Shown: piece after piece, positions 9,336 through 21,165 of the stretch
How the letters are laid out: each line of letters begins with the position of its first letter
Numbering within the stretch: position 1 is the stretch's first letter
Origin: Odobenus rosmarus divergens
Taxonomy: Eukaryota; Chordata; Mammalia; Carnivora; Odobenidae
Assembly (NCBI RefSeq): GCF_000321225.1
Contig: NW_004451504.1
Coordinates: 497,259-561,258, forward strand
Length of the DNA: 64,000 nt
Direction: 5' to 3'
Notes under the pieces: model-generated
What the model was told of the DNA's origin: nothing
The model's input: only the letters and a program-made list of their open reading frames with translations
The model's database searches: none
Program-made: the position numbers and the translations under genes

Positions 9336-11650
9336 AGTGCTGCTGATCCTTCAGGGAGTGGGATCTGGGGAAAGGAAGAAAGACCTCGTAGATTGCCTTT
9401 TTGGGAGGCCCTCCCGGCCCCTCAGAAGAAAATTCAACTGGAGGTCAGAGGTCTTGTGTTTGAATCATTCATTCCTCCGTGCTGCTTACTGAGAAAGAGC
9501 AAGGTGACCTTCCTCTGCCCCATGGGGTTCCCTCTCCTGCTGAGGGACCTCAGCCTGCCTGCAGGCCTTTCTTTTCCATGGGGACAGTGACAGGTGCACA
9601 GGTGACTGAGGGCCTCCCGCTCCGTCACCCTGGGGAGTGCCCAGTGTTTCCTCACTGCCCTCCCCTTGTGTCTGCCTGCTGGGGTGTTCCCGGATCTGGC
9701 TGGCAGATCCTAATTGCTGGTTAATGGCTGTAAATATTGATCTCATTTTCAAAACAAAGCCCAGGGCTTCTCTTTCTCCAGCAGTAGCAGTCTGGAGAGA
9801 GGGATTTCAAGTCCAGAGAAGCTGGGAGTGTGGAGCGATGCGTGTTGTTTCTCTGCCTTTGCTTTGGAGGTGCCCAGCCCAGGGGAGTATGGGAGCTGCC
9901 GGCTGCTCCCCTCCCTGCAGCCCCCCCAGCCCGGGGGACCTCACCAGGGGCTCTGCGCGCCTGCTCGGCATGGACTTGGCCAGCAGGAGCCCCAGCAGGG
10001 CACGGAGGGAGAGCATGAAGATGGTGCATCAGCTCCCATTTCCCTGCCTTGGGGCCTCCAGGGTCCTTTCCATCTCCTTGGCCAGGATTCTGGAAAGGAC
10101 CACCTCAACCACCTCATTTTGCTCAGTTCTCAGGGAGGGAGTGGGGGACCGCTGCTAGGGCTTTGGCTACGCTCTGTAAATAGACCCCCTGTCAGAAATC
10201 TCTCCATATTGCCCGGTGTGAATGTGCCTTCGCTGTCCTCCTGGGACCCTGTGGCATATACCCTGGGATTATAAAATCTGATGTCAGAGAGGGATTGGAA
10301 GGAATGTGGGAGGGAGCATGGCTTGGGGGGCACGTTGGCACGGGGAGTGGGGTGATCAGGAGTACGGCACTCTCTGTCACCCTGAAGGAACGCCCTTGTC
10401 CCCCCCCTCCCCCGGACCTCAGGATGTCCTGGTCAGTCCCTGCCCACAGAGCTGGAGCAGTGCTGGGAGATGGGGTGACTCTGCAGCTGGGTTTCCCCCT
10501 CGTGCCTCAAACTGATGCTTCACAAGGAGCATCCAACGTCTTGATTCACTTGTTCTCCATCAGCCTCAGAACCCTGGCCAAGAAGACGCACTTCAAAAAT
10601 ATTTCCCTTCGTTGCATCACATAAGTACTGGCTGTCCCAGCCGCCAGAAGTAAATGCCACTTGGGTCTCAGAGGGAGCCCATTCTGGTTTCCCAGGAACC
10701 TGTGTCTGAGGGGCTCTGAGGCTGGGGCCGCCATGAAGCGCACAGCGTCCCTTTCTCCAGGGCCAACCTTCCCCTTGCCTGGAGCCCCCAACCTTGTAGC
10801 CACCTCTGGGCAGCATTCTTTGGCAGCGAAGGTTGTGGGCTGGACGGTAGAGAACTCTGTAGTGTGTGCTCACCCCTCCCCACGGGATGGGACGGGGCCG
10901 GTGGCTTCAACAGCTGTCTGGGATTTGTACCCCGCTTTCAACAAAGAGGGCGGGCCCAGTGCCTGAGTCTAGCCAGACTTGAAGAGCTTATGGTCCATTG
11001 TATTTATTTTCTGCAGGTTGTTTTTATGACAGATGATACTCAGTTTCCATTTAATAAAGTTGGTGATAAGAAGTCACAGGTCAAAAGTAGGTCTCTTGGA
11101 GAAGCAGCTGTGTTAGGTGGCTTAGATATGGCAGAGACTGCAAGCCGAATGACCGAATTTGGGAAAACAACCCCAAAGCACCTAGCTAGAAAGGGGTGGC
11201 GCACGCCGGGGGGCCCCGCCTGGCAGCTGGTCTTGTGGGATCAGAAGTCGGACCTGGAATTGGGTCCCCCCTCCACTGGGCTTTTTATCTGGGGGTTGGT
11301 ATAAAAATAGCCCTGACCTCCTAGGGCCGTGGCGAGCACTGGATGAGTTAGGACGTGTAAATAAACGTACACAGCACGTGGGCAATGTGTTTTAGAACCT
11401 GAGCTGAACTTCCTGCCCCAGCAAGAGGGCTGGTCAGCTTCAGCCATACCATGGGGTGTGGGATTTAGGAGACCCTTCCATGTGGCTTGCTCTCCCGCTC
11501 ACAGACCCAGACTCGGTTTTCAGACACTGATTCCTCAGCTGGATGGAGAGAGATGAGTGTGTCACTGGGACGTGACTGGTCCTTGGATCCAGGGAAACCG
11601 TGAGACCGTAGTTCTAGTTTCTATGTGAGTGTGGGTGTTCTCCTTTTGCC
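9336..11650. other. No gene seen
   Basis: GC-rich intronic DNA. A flatter, A-rich segment near 11020-11170 looks unlike its neighbours but has no reading frame or repeat I recognise. Confidence 0.55.
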
Positions 11651-11651
11651 T

Positions 11652-11855
11652 TGTGTGTGTGTGTGTGGTGTGATATGTGTATGGTGTGTATGTGCGTGGT
11701 GTGTATGTGTGATTGTGTGATATGTGTGTGGTGTGTGATGTATATGTATATGGTGTGTATTGTGTGGTGTGTGTGTGGTGTGTGTGGGGGTGTGGTGTGT
11801 GTTTGTGGTGTGTGTGTGTGTGTGGTGTGTGTTTGTGGTGTGTGTGTGTGTGTGG
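11652..11855. repeat. GT-rich tandem array
   Basis: Roughly 200 bases of TGTGTG interspersed with TGTGG and TATGTG variants. Reading frames through it are compositional artefacts. Confidence 0.95.
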
Positions 11856-12949
11856 CCATCTATCCCATTATATTCAGTATCCCAAGAGGGAAGAGCCGCC
11901 TCCTTCATCTTCCCACTTTCCGCTGTGCCTGCCCCGATTGGCATGTCCCAGTCTCTTGAAAAAACACTTGCTCCTTGAATAAGTGGAATCTCTCAGACCA
12001 CCCCGCAATTTGGAGTCAAGGCCAGGGCCAGAAAGAACAGAGGGCTCTTGAGTCACATCGTAGAGCCCTCTCCTGGACACCTCCCCAGAACAGGTGCTTT
12101 CCTCTAAAGTCTGATTACCATAAGTACCAGTAAGGGTGCTGTTTATAACCAGTCACCAGGGAAGAGTCTGGGCCACAGTAAACACTGGGGGAGAGGGGAG
12201 GAGGGGAGCCTCTGCGCCTTATTGGCCTCAGCAGCCGGGGAGAAGCGTGTGCAGCCTGGGCACGCAGTTTCCAAGGGACCCTTTTCTCCCCTGCCCCGAA
12301 AAAAGGTCAAAGCCATCTCTGGGGAAGGATGGGGTTCTGGGAAGTCAGCCCCCATTCTAGGAACTCCTAGAGAGCAGAATCAGAAGACCCAATTCCATCA
12401 CGTGGGCCCTGCTGACATTTGCACGCTCTACGGGCCTGCAATGTTTTGGAAACATTTACAGAGAAGGCAAGAGAAGCCAGTGCGTTCTGCAGCAGAGGGG
12501 AGGGCTCACTTGCCCGACTCGGCACTCTGCTCACCCTCCGATGCCCCGGGCCTGGTTCAGTCTTTATCTTGTGCTTGTTAGGCAGGTTATTCTGTTCAGC
12601 ATGTTTTGCTTCTTTTCCCTACATTGGGTTTTGAAGTTTTCATGGCTGGGCAACTTCATCCGACATCCTAACACCAATCCCACCCTCCCTTTTTGTTTTA
12701 TAAGATAATATAACCACAGTAAATAGCATTTAAACATGTTCAAGTCTCCCAGAGTTCTAGCCCTACACATAGCCACAGCAACCATCCTTTTGTCTCTGTG
12801 GTTTTATGTGCAATTCAAGGGGATTTTTTCCATGTTGTTCTGTGGTTGTCACAATGACACCTTTCAGAAAAGCATTGCATTTGTTTATTGTTTTTTATGA
12901 AACCATTCCTTTATTCCAAACCGTTTTCACGTAATATATTTTCCTAGGG
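11856..12949. other. No gene seen
   Basis: Mixed-composition intronic DNA that turns AT-rich from about 12600. No gene or recognised repeat. Confidence 0.5.
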
Positions 12950-12997
12950 CCCGTGCAACAGAATAAAGGAAGACTTCATTTAAAATGGGGTTGGTTT

Positions 12998-13176
12998 GGG
13001 GGCGCCTGGGTGGTTCAGTCAGTTAAGTACCTGACTCTGGATTTTGGCTCAGGTCGTGATCTCAGGGTCGTGAGATCAAGCCCCGTGTCGAGCTCCACGC
13101 TCAGAGGGAGCCTGCTTGAGATTCTCTCTCTCCTTTTCCGTCTGCCCCTCCCCCTCCTCTAAAAAAATAAAAAAAT
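12998..13176 (+). mobile_element. CAN-SINE
   Basis: The head GGGCGCCTGGGTGGTTCAG leads into TTTTGGCTCAGGTCGTGATC, a CT-rich body and an (A)nT-rich tail. AAAATGGGGT occurs just before and directly after it. Confidence 0.93.
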
Positions 13177-13187
13177 AAAATGGGGTC

Positions 13188-13321
13188 ACTTTACCCAAAG
13201 GATGCAAAAAGACAGATTCAAAAGGACACATGCACCCTGATGTTTATAGCAGAATTATCACAATAATCAAACTATGGAAAGAGCCCAAATGTCCACTGAC
13301 TGATGAATGGGTAAAGATGTG

Positions 13322-13359
<38 letters not shown>

Positions 13360-13815
13360 GAATATTACTCAGCCATCAGAAAGAATGAAATCTTGCCATT
13401 TGCAATGACCTGGATGGAACTAGAGGGTATTATGCTAAATGAAACAAGTCAGTCGTAGACAAATCCTGCGATTTCACACAGATGTGGAATTTAGGAAATA
13501 AAACAGATGAACATATTGGAAGGAAAAAAAAGAGAGAGAGCGGTCAGGAAGCAAACCATAAGAGACTCTCTACAATAGAGAACAAACGTTAAACAGGAAG
13601 TGGGTGGGGATGGGCTAGATGGGCGATGGGTATCAAGGAGGACGTTTGTTAGGATTAGCCCTGGATATTAGGTGGAAGTGATGAATCACTAAATTCTATA
13701 CCTAAAACCAATTTTACCATATATGTTAGCTAACTAGAATTGAAATAAAAACTTGAAAAAACAAATAAATAAGATAATAAATATTTTCCCAAATAAAACA
13801 AAAAAATAAACACGC
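13188..13815 (+). mobile_element. L1 LINE 3' end, 5' truncated
   Basis: L1 ORF2-end and 3' UTR features are present: CCCAAATGTCCACTGACTGA, GGAATATTACTCAGCCATCA, GAATGAAATCTTGCCATTTG and TATATGTTAGCTAACTAGAA, then an A-rich tail. An 11-base direct repeat (AAAATGGGGTC) flanks it at 13177-13187 and 13816-13826. The coding remnant is broken. Confidence 0.92.
13323..13358. repeat. (CA)n microsatellite inside the L1
   Basis: About 17 uninterrupted CA units replace part of the L1 sequence after GTGGTA. Confidence 0.95.
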
Positions 13816-14446
13816 AAAATGGGGTCGGGAGGCCAGCAGGGGGAGCTCTCACACCACACCACTTCTCACAGCCCTTTGCAGACCGAGCAGAAAGCACGCA
13901 CTCGGGGCAGAAAGAAGTTTGTGCTTTAGGACTCCGGCATTAAGAAGCAAGATTATTTTCTCGCCCAACAACAGCCCAGCCAATGAGAGACAGTCACAGC
14001 TCAGCCAATGAGAAACCACTATGCTTGCAACTCCCAGTTTACTCCAATAGGCTTTTGTTTATACCTGCCATCGGAAGTTGGCCCTTCCCTCTGTAAAAGG
14101 GCATTTCTCCTCTTTGTTCTCTTCACTTGACCAAGGTTTTGCAGTAGCTCATGCGTCCCAAATGGCAATTCTCTGCTGTTCTCAAATAAACCATTTTGCT
14201 GGTAAAGCCACTGACAGTCTTATTTTTAAGGCCAACGTGCCCCAGCCACGTTGCCTCTCTCCTGTCCCCCCCCAGACATTTCCTGTGCTCCCACCTTTTT
14301 CTTTGCCTTTGCTACCCCGTCTGGGTGTGGGGGTGGCTGCAGCCGGCTGGGGAATGGGCACAGGACTGGGAAATCGGCAGTCCCTGGGCCTTTGGTTTGG
14401 GGCTTGAGCATCGAGCTTGGTGGGTGGGCTACAGAGGGACAGCCAC

Positions 14447-14491
14447 TGTGTGTGCGTGTGTGTGTGTGCGCGTGTGTGTGCGCACGCACGC
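14447..14491. repeat. Alternating TG/CG tract
   Basis: A 45-base run of strict pyrimidine-purine alternation, with TG units mixed with CG and CA. Confidence 0.9.
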
Positions 14492-14584
14492 CAGCGCACG
14501 CATGAGAATGTGGAAGAGCATGGGCTGGGAACCTGGAGATGTCCCCAAGGGGTTGGAATGACCAAGGACTGGGGTTTCATGACT

Positions 14585-14805
14585 GAGATCCAACCAGGTC
14601 AGAATCCCAGCTTCGACACCTATTAGCTGTGTATCACCTCGGACAAGCAGCTGAACCCTTCCAGGCCTCAGCTTTTTCATCCATCGCGTGGGGATGCTAA
14701 TAGCACCTACTTTGTAGGGTTACTGGGAGTATAAGGAGGTTAATGATTGCAAAGTGCTTAGAACAACTCAACACATACTCAATGCTCCGTAAATGTCAGC
14801 GTTCC
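14585..14805 (+). repeat. MIR
   Basis: CAGAATCCCAGCTTCGACAC, TTAGCTGTGTATCACCTCGG and a CTCAATGCTCCGTAAATGTC-type end define a nearly full MIR. Confidence 0.85.
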
Positions 14806-14894
14806 CTTCCTCTCTGCCCCATATCAGGTTATTGCAACACAATTTTATTGGAGGAAAGAATGTTCCTTAAAAAGAAAACGTTCAACCTACTCCC

Positions 14895-14990
14895 ACCCTC
14901 CTTTACAGAAGGGAAAACTGAGGCCCAGAGAGGTGATGAGATGTCTAAAGTCACACAGCAAGTAAGTGCTGGCCTGCGAGCTGAGCGGAG
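14895..14990 (-). repeat. MIR, minus orientation
   Basis: GAAAACTGAGGCCCAGAGAG followed by AAGTCACACAGCAAGTAAGT is the reverse MIR core. Confidence 0.75.
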
Positions 14991-15224
14991 GCCTTGCCTG
15001 TCTCCTGCTGGAGTGGCCTTTTAGGGGTTCGGTGCAGACCAGAGGCAGTTGGGGGTCTGGAAGCACTCACAGGACTGGGGCTGTTGGGGACAGAGCCTGA
15101 GGACCTGTCTTAATTGAAACATGGGATTCTTGGACCAAGCCTATTCCTCCTTCTATTTCCTTCCACCCCTGGAAACTCTTTCTAGGTTAACCTGACAGGA
15201 TCCTGGAATATTAGAGTGGGAAGG

Positions 15225-15350
15225 GCTTTTGAGCATTTCATCAGACTCCCTCACATTACAGAAGTGGACACAGAGGCCCAGAGATGGTTCGCATTTCCCT
15301 AGGACACACAGCCAGCTAGTGGCAGTGCTCAACCTTGAAGTCAGTCCTGG
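15225..15350 (-). repeat. MIR, minus orientation
   Basis: ACATTACAGAAGTGGACACA, GAGGCCCAGAGATGG and ACACACAGCCAGCTAGTGGC follow the reverse MIR core. Confidence 0.65.
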
Positions 15351-16305
15351 AATCCTGGTACCCAGACCACATGTTCTTTCTTTCTTCTTCTTCTTTTTTT
15401 AAATCACCCCACAGCTGTCCCAATCCCACGTGGAAGAAAGAGCTGGGTGCTAATATTGTCTGATTGTGAACATGTTTAAAAACCCCACCCTCACACCCAT
15501 AGCCCGTGCAATGGTGTGGCAGGCACACACCAGACCTAAGAGTCCTTTCCACTTTCCTGTATGTTCCAGGGTTGATGTCATGAGCATGTAAATAATTTAT
15601 AGAGGGAAGAGATAGAAATCCTTGCAAGAGAGCCTTGCAAGAAAGGAAGGTTGTGGGTCCAGAGGGAGTGTGTTTTCCAGAAAAGCAATTCCTCAGGAAA
15701 GGCTCAAGTTTGGGTGTGCCGAAGAATGCTCATTTCTTCTGCAGACTTTCTAGCTCCCAGAGGGTCCTGGTGGCCCAGGGGAGGCAGTGAGCCTGCTGGG
15801 GTGGAAAGAGAGGGCAGCTGACCGGGGCCTTAGCCACATTGGCCGCTAGCCTGGTTCTTCTGCCCTAAGCAGAGGTGTACCGTGACTGTCTTCCCACGCA
15901 GCTGGTTTACAACATGAGGAGGAGGCTAAACTGTACTTTCAGGGATAAACAGAGACTTGGAGCGAGCTGCAGAGAAAAAACAACGCGTCGTCGCACGAAG
16001 TGGTTTGGGTCCTGCTGCAGGTGCGTGCGAGAGGAACAGTGGAGAACCCCCAGTTCGGGGCAGGTGGACTTCTGTGCCTTCCTGCTCACTGTAATGTCTG
16101 AGATCTTGGCTCTGAAAGGACCTGTTTTCTTGCGCCTTCACTTCCTGCTCATTTGTTCATTCCACACCCTATTATTCCCCATGTGCTTGTCAAGTTCAAC
16201 GTGAGAAACGGGGGGAAGCACACAGACACACTGAGCAGGACAAAAAGAACTGGGGCAGCAAGCCACACCCTAGTGCCATCCTTCAAGGACCACCTCCTGT
16301 CTCTG
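15351..16305. other. No gene seen
   Basis: Intronic DNA without a supported exon. A TTC-rich run near 15380 is the only simple sequence. Confidence 0.5.
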
Positions 16306-16314
16306 TCGCTGAGC

Positions 16315-16400
16315 ACCATAGGTGACCTTGGATCAGTGCCTTGTCATCTCTGGGACCTCATTTCCATGATTACAATAAGCAGATGTAATAGATGGTTCTG
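16315..16400 (+). repeat. MIR fragment
   Basis: TAGGTGACCTTGGATCAGTG with GACCTCATTTCCATGATTAC resembles a diverged MIR core. Confidence 0.45.
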
Positions 16401-16984
16401 GAGACCACTGCACAGCCATGTCCCTGAAGAGGAAATGGGCTGCTGCGGGGAAACATGCAAGCAGGGGTAGGGGGACCAGCACAGTGCTGTTTCAGGGGCT
16501 CATCTTCTCACTTGCTGGCATCCAAAGGCATTTATGGAGAAGGATGGAATGAGTCAGTCTTAGCAAGCTCCCCTTCACCAGGAAACATGTCTCCCTGCCT
16601 GCCTGTATCTGAGGAGCCCGGGGCCCGGCCCCGCCTGCCAGGCCTGCCCAAGACAAAGCCACAGTCAAGTCCAAACCTGGCCCCTGAGCTGGGACTATGG
16701 CCCTTTGCCCAGTTCTGCTTTGGGAGGTGGAGCCCATTGGAACCCAGGGAGTGAAACTTCAGAATTAATCGCAGAGCTCCAGGTTTGGCCCTGTGTTACA
16801 CCTTTTCTAGAAAGGAGTGGAAGGGGCGCATGTTTCTTAGTGTTCAACTGCAAAGGAATGGCCCTTGAGTCTCCCGAGACCAGAGAAGCAGAGAGGATGG
16901 GAAAAGTTGGCCCTGAGTTCCCGGCACAGGTATTGACATCATGGACACGGGTAAACCAGGGATGTGTCTTGGTTTTGTCTGGCT

Positions 16985-17250
16985 GATGACCTGCGCCAGG
17001 AGACCTAGCCCCTTGGGTAAATGGGGATAATGTCCCAAAGAAAGGGTATTGTGAAGACTGGTGATGATGTATAAAGCACCTGCAGAATAAATGCATTTTC
17101 TTTGCACATTTCAACACCCAGTACAGATCACCCTCGGCAGGATAGGGACTATTGTTACTTGCCTATTTCACAGAGGAGCAAAGTGAGGCCCAGCTAGCAA
17201 GGTGGAGCCACCAGAATTGGAACCCAGGCAGAGCCCCAGGTTTGTCTTTT
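16985..17250. repeat. Two MIR fragments, opposite orientations
   Basis: Plus-orientation MIR 3' half (GGGTAAATGGGGATAATGTC, TATAAAGCACCTGCAGAATA) at 16985-17100 is followed by a minus-orientation copy (TTTCACAGAGGAGCAAAGTG, GGAACCCAGGCAG) at 17125-17245. Confidence 0.55.
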
Positions 17251-17254
17251 TGTT

Positions 17255-17870
17255 TTTGTTTTTTAGCTTATTGTTATGGAAAGCTTTGAAAATATACACA
17301 AGCCGACAGTCTACCATCATGAAACTCTATGTACCTATCACCCAGCTTCCGTGAGCACCAACTCACAGTCAATCTTGTTTCTTCCAAAACCCATCCCACC
17401 TCTCCTGTAAGATTTAAAGCAGATCTCACACACCTACCCTTTCCGTAAATATTTCAGGGTGCGTCTCTAACAGATAAGGACTCTTTTCAAGAAGTGTCAC
17501 TGCATACCCATTATCACATCTACAAGAAATCAACAATAATTTACTAGCATCAACTCTCCAGGCACTGTTCCAATTTCTGATGGTCTCATGATGTCATATT
17601 TTTTTCAAGTTATTTTTTCTTCATTTTTTTTTAAGTAAGCTCAGCACTCAACTCGGGGCTTAAACTCACCACCCTGAGATCAAGAGTCACATGCTCTACC
17701 CACTGAGCCAGCCAGGCGCCCCACAGTTATTTTCTTGAATCAGAACCCAAGTTACTTTACATATTGCATTGATTCATATGTCTCTTTTGTTTCTTTTAAT
17801 TTATAGGTTTTCCTGACATTTCTCACTCTGCTTTCTCTTCCTTTCAATTCACTTGTTCATGAATCCTGGG
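17255..17870 (-). mobile_element. Old LINE fragment, interrupted by a SINE
   Basis: TGTACCTATCACCCAGCTTC, GTAAATATTTCAGGGTGCGT, ACCCATTATCACATCTAC and, beyond the SINE, GAATCAGAACCCAAG and CATTGATTCATATGTCTCTT follow a common old L1-type repeat in reverse. The subfamily is uncertain. Confidence 0.5.
17615..17722 (-). mobile_element. CAN-SINE, truncated
   Basis: It ends with the reversed tRNA head ACTGAGCCAGCCAGGCGCCC and has the poly-T start. The internal CT-rich body is missing. AGTTATTTT-type direct repeats flank it. Confidence 0.85.
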
Positions 17871-17889
17871 TGTTGTTTCTTTGGTTTCC

Positions 17890-18085
17890 CACAGCCTAGA
17901 GAAGTGTTGTCCAATAGAGATCTCATTTTAATGAAGTAATTTTAAATTTTCTAGTAGCCACATTTGAAAAACAACAACGACAAAAAAAAAAAAAAAGGAA
18001 AAAGAAGCAGGCTAAAGTAATTTTAATACTATATCTTTAAGTCTGTATATTTAAAATATCATTTTGGTATGTAATGAATAAGCTC
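17890..18085. mobile_element. hAT-like DNA transposon relic
   Basis: GAAGTGTTGTCCAATAGAG, TTCTAGTAGCCACATTTGAA and AAAGTAATTTTAATACTATA resemble MER5/Charlie-type sequence. There is no terminal-repeat confirmation. Confidence 0.4.
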
Positions 18086-18104
18086 TTCTTTGTTTATCCA
18101 TCAC

Positions 18105-18350
18105 TCACTCCCTCAGTTCAGGAGTGGCTACCGTGTGCCAGGACATATGCTAGCCTCAGTTAGTAGGACTTACTGTGATTGCTAAGCAGTGCTCTAAGTG
18201 CTTTCCATGAATTAATTCAGGAAATCCACAACCACCTCAGATGGAGGTACTACTACTGTCCCCATTTCACAGATGAGAAAAGAGAGGCCAGAGTCACACA
18301 GTGAGTGCCTCGGGGAGCTGGGATTTGAACCCTGGTCTCTCTTTATAGTG
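18105..18350 (-). repeat. MIR, minus orientation
   Basis: GCAGTGCTCTAAGTGCTTTC, TACTACTGTCCCCATTTCAC and GGGATTTGAACCCTGGTCTC mark a reverse MIR. Confidence 0.8.
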
Positions 18351-19695
18351 TCACTGTAACGGTAAACTAGAGCCAGCCCATGCCCTCAGGAATCTCCTAG
18401 GTGGTTGGCGTATGCCTAAGGGTGCAGAGCACAGGAGGCTTCCTGGAGGACGTGATCACACCAGGTGACCCCAACCATAGAGCTTTCACGTGTAGGTCTC
18501 TTCTTTATGGCTTTTGCACTTGGATGCCTGAACAGCCGAAGCATGGTGTTTTCGGGGTGTGACTGGCACTATCACTCTGGAGAGCTTGGGGGCTTCCCTT
18601 AGTTGGGAGGCAGAGAGTCAGGGGGCTGAGGCAGCCAGGCAGGGGAGCTGGTGGCATCGGAGGTGGAGGAGGAGATGCGGGGGGGAGATGGAGGAAGGGG
18701 GAGAGGCGGGAGCACGGGATGGACGGACAGGAGATGCCCGACAGGATGGACTCCGGAGGGGGTGACGTGTGGCTGATGAGGGTGGGTCAGTGGCTTTGAA
18801 GGGGCTTGTAGAGGGAGGCTGGGAGCAGTCCCCTGTGGTGCCTCCACCTGCAGGGTCTAGGTGATCCCTTATCTCCTCAGAAGGCAGGAATGAACAAAAC
18901 CTTAATGGTTTCTTTTGTTCCTGCCTCTGCATCTCCTGATGCAAAGTTCTGTCAGCTTCCTGCCATGTCTGCCTTCTGTAGGCAATTTATAGCCCCAGAA
19001 AATCCAGGTTCTGTCTGTCTTGGTCAGGAAAGCTTGTGCCTGAGAAAATCCCCCCGCACTCATGCTGAGCTGCCCCAGGGACCGATTCACAGGACCCCTG
19101 GCCAGCCCCTGGTGTGGGGTGGGCTCCCCGTGAGCACTTGCTCAGGAAATACTCCTGCCGTTCCCCTGGACTTGCCCAGGACAGCTTGCAGGAGGAAGAG
19201 TGGCTCCCGATGTCCTGTCCTTAGTCCTTGGGACACCCGTCCCGGTGCGGGTGGCGGGCTTGTTCAGCCAACTGCGAGGGGCCAGAGGCAGGGGTGCAGT
19301 GTGCCAGTGATGTTAATAGCTGGCTCTTGGTGGTGGTGGGGGGGGCAGATTTTCGTGGTGAAAATATCCCTATCAGGGCTGATTTCAAGCCCGATGTGAT
19401 GTGTCACAGGGTTCCCAGTTTAATCACTGGCTCTGAGCACGCCTTAGTCAGAGGTCTACCTCTCTGCCTCCCTGCCCACTTTCCAGTCTACGAGGAGCCC
19501 TTCCAACTCCTGTTCATCCTTCGGATCCACCTTCACAGTCTCTCTCCCTGCCAGATCGGTGGCGGGGTTGGAGGGGGGGGGGGCGGCTGGAAGTGCAGGA
19601 GACAGTTCTGTCTTCCCCTCCCCGGGACCCCCACCTCCGGGCATTGGCTCTGGCCCGCAGCAGACACTTGGGGAATATTTGTTGGAAGGACGGAT
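18351..19695. other. No gene seen
   Basis: GC-rich intronic DNA with a purine-rich stretch at 18600-18740 and a G-run at 19573-19585. Confidence 0.5.
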
Positions 19696-19699
19696 AAAG

Positions 19700-19885
19700 A
19701 TGAGGAAGGTGACATTGACAGCAAATGCGTGTACCACCTTCCGGGCGCCCGCTCTGCTCTGAGCACATAATACACAGTAACTCATTTAACCCTCACAATA
19801 ATGCTAGGTCGGCACTGATTGCCCCATTTTACAGATGAAGAAACTGAGCCCCAGCAGTTTGGTGGCAGAGCCAGGCCTGGGACGC
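19700..19885 (-). repeat. MIR, minus orientation
   Basis: GTAACTCATTTAACCCTCAC, CCCCATTTTACAGATGAAGA and AACTGAGCCCCAGCAG form the reverse MIR core. Confidence 0.85.
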
Positions 19886-19989
19886 TGTGTAAAGTGCTCC
19901 TGTGTCCTTGGGCTCCCCTCAATGCTGTAAGAAGGAGGGGGGCTCATAGTATTGTCCTCATTTTAATAAACAACAAAACAGGCTCAGAT

Positions 19990-20016
19990 CACACACACAC
20001 GCGCGCGCGCGCGCAC
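19990..20016. repeat. (AC)n(GC)n tract
   Basis: Five AC units run directly into seven GC units, giving 27 bases of strict alternation. Confidence 0.95.
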
Positions 20017-20364
20017 TTTCTTTTGTCTTTACACCCATCCCGACTGCCATATGGTCAGCTCCTTGAGCACAGGACAGGGTCCTCGCTTCTCTGAATGTCT
20101 GGTCCTGGCAGTGTAGTGGCTGACTGAATCTTTGCCGAATTGCATTGCTTTTTGCAGTAGTGAGTTTCCTGTCACTGGAAGTGTTCAAGTTAAGTCTGGG
20201 CAGTGGTTTTGGTGTATTTGGACCAAGATTCCTTAAATTCTGCAGAATGATGCCCTACAACCACCTATAGCTGCCTAATCCGATGCGACGGCCCTGTTGT
20301 TCCTTGGCCTTTTTAGTTTGAGACCATATATGAAATTCGTATGATGTGAAGGTCCTAGAGCAGT

Positions 20365-20560
20365 CAACTCTACGTCAGGTGATTCACAGACCTGATCTCC
20401 CTTAATTCTCCAGGCAACACTGTGAGAGGCTTACACTGGGTGTGACGCCATCTGGTTTCTGGGTGAAAATGAACTTCAGAGAGGTCACTAACCCCCAGAA
20501 GACCACCCAGCTATGAAGTGCAGAGTAAGTCTAAGTGCCTTAGACCAAGGTTTGCATTTA
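20365..20560 (-). repeat. MIR, minus orientation, diverged
   Basis: CTTAATTCTCCAGGCAACAC, CAGAGAGGTCACTAACCCCC and a reversed end near AGTCTAAGTGCC fit a MIR. Confidence 0.55.
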
Positions 20561-21050
20561 TTCTAACCTACCAGGCTGCCTTTTTGTTGCAGCCGGGGTG
20601 GGATGGGGTAGGATGGAGAAAGGGGGTCGAACATCAGAGCACTGTTATCTCTTTGTGTAACCCTGCTCAGGACCCGTGGTCTGCAGCTCAGCTGCCACGA
20701 GGGGTCTTGCAACCTTGCCCAGGGCTCTGAGACCTTTGCAGACCTGGCTGGGTTGGGGTAGAGGGGGGCTGTGCAGGACCCCAGGGTTCATCATTTCTGG
20801 TGCTAAAGCAGGTGGAAAATTCCCACTTCCTGAGTCGGGATCAAGGAGAATTTCTGACGTGCACGAGTCTGTCTCGTCCCTTGTGTTTTCCAGTTTGAGG
20901 ACTAGAACCAAAAGCCCCTGAAATTCCCCGCCTGGCCCACTGTGCATCTGTGCCGGGCAGAGGCCATTTCCAAACTGCTCACCCTCCCCCACACACTGCT
21001 CTGAAGCCTGCCGCAGGAGAAACTGGGGCCACGGTCCTGTGGCCCTGCTT
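20561..21050. other. No gene seen
   Basis: Intronic DNA without recognised content. Confidence 0.5.
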
Positions 21051-21054
21051 ACTG

Positions 21055-21165
21055 CCCGGTCCCTTAGGCCCTCTGAGCCTCCGTTTCCTTGTTGGGGAAA
21101 TGGGATTGGTTTTTAATAGGTTCTCAGTAAGGATTGCTATTAGTAAGAGTTTGCATCTGATGAGA
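21055..21165 (+). repeat. MIR fragment
   Basis: CTCTGAGCCTCCGTTTCCTT then GGGGAAATGGGATTGG resembles the MIR 3' half. Confidence 0.5.

Larger units (their letters stand above)
12950..14240 (+). mobile_element. Solo retroviral-type LTR, interrupted
   Basis: The part from 13816 to about 14240 has LTR-like promoter and processing signals. Two CCAAT boxes lie in AGCCAATGAGA repeats (near 13978 and 14005), and an AATAAA near 14185 is followed by CCATTTTGCTGG. A short 5' piece is probably at 12950-12992, separated by a SINE and an L1. No retroviral genes are present. ERV class I is my guess, and the outer borders are approximate. Confidence 0.55.

Noticed and set aside
11030..11180. Exon-like segment starting with ATGACAGATGATACTCAG
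   Set aside because: It is AT-richer than its flanks, but the frame is short and mixed and I recognise no protein.
11614..11944. His-Thr repeat frames on the minus strand
   Set aside because: Low-complexity translation of the smaller GT array.
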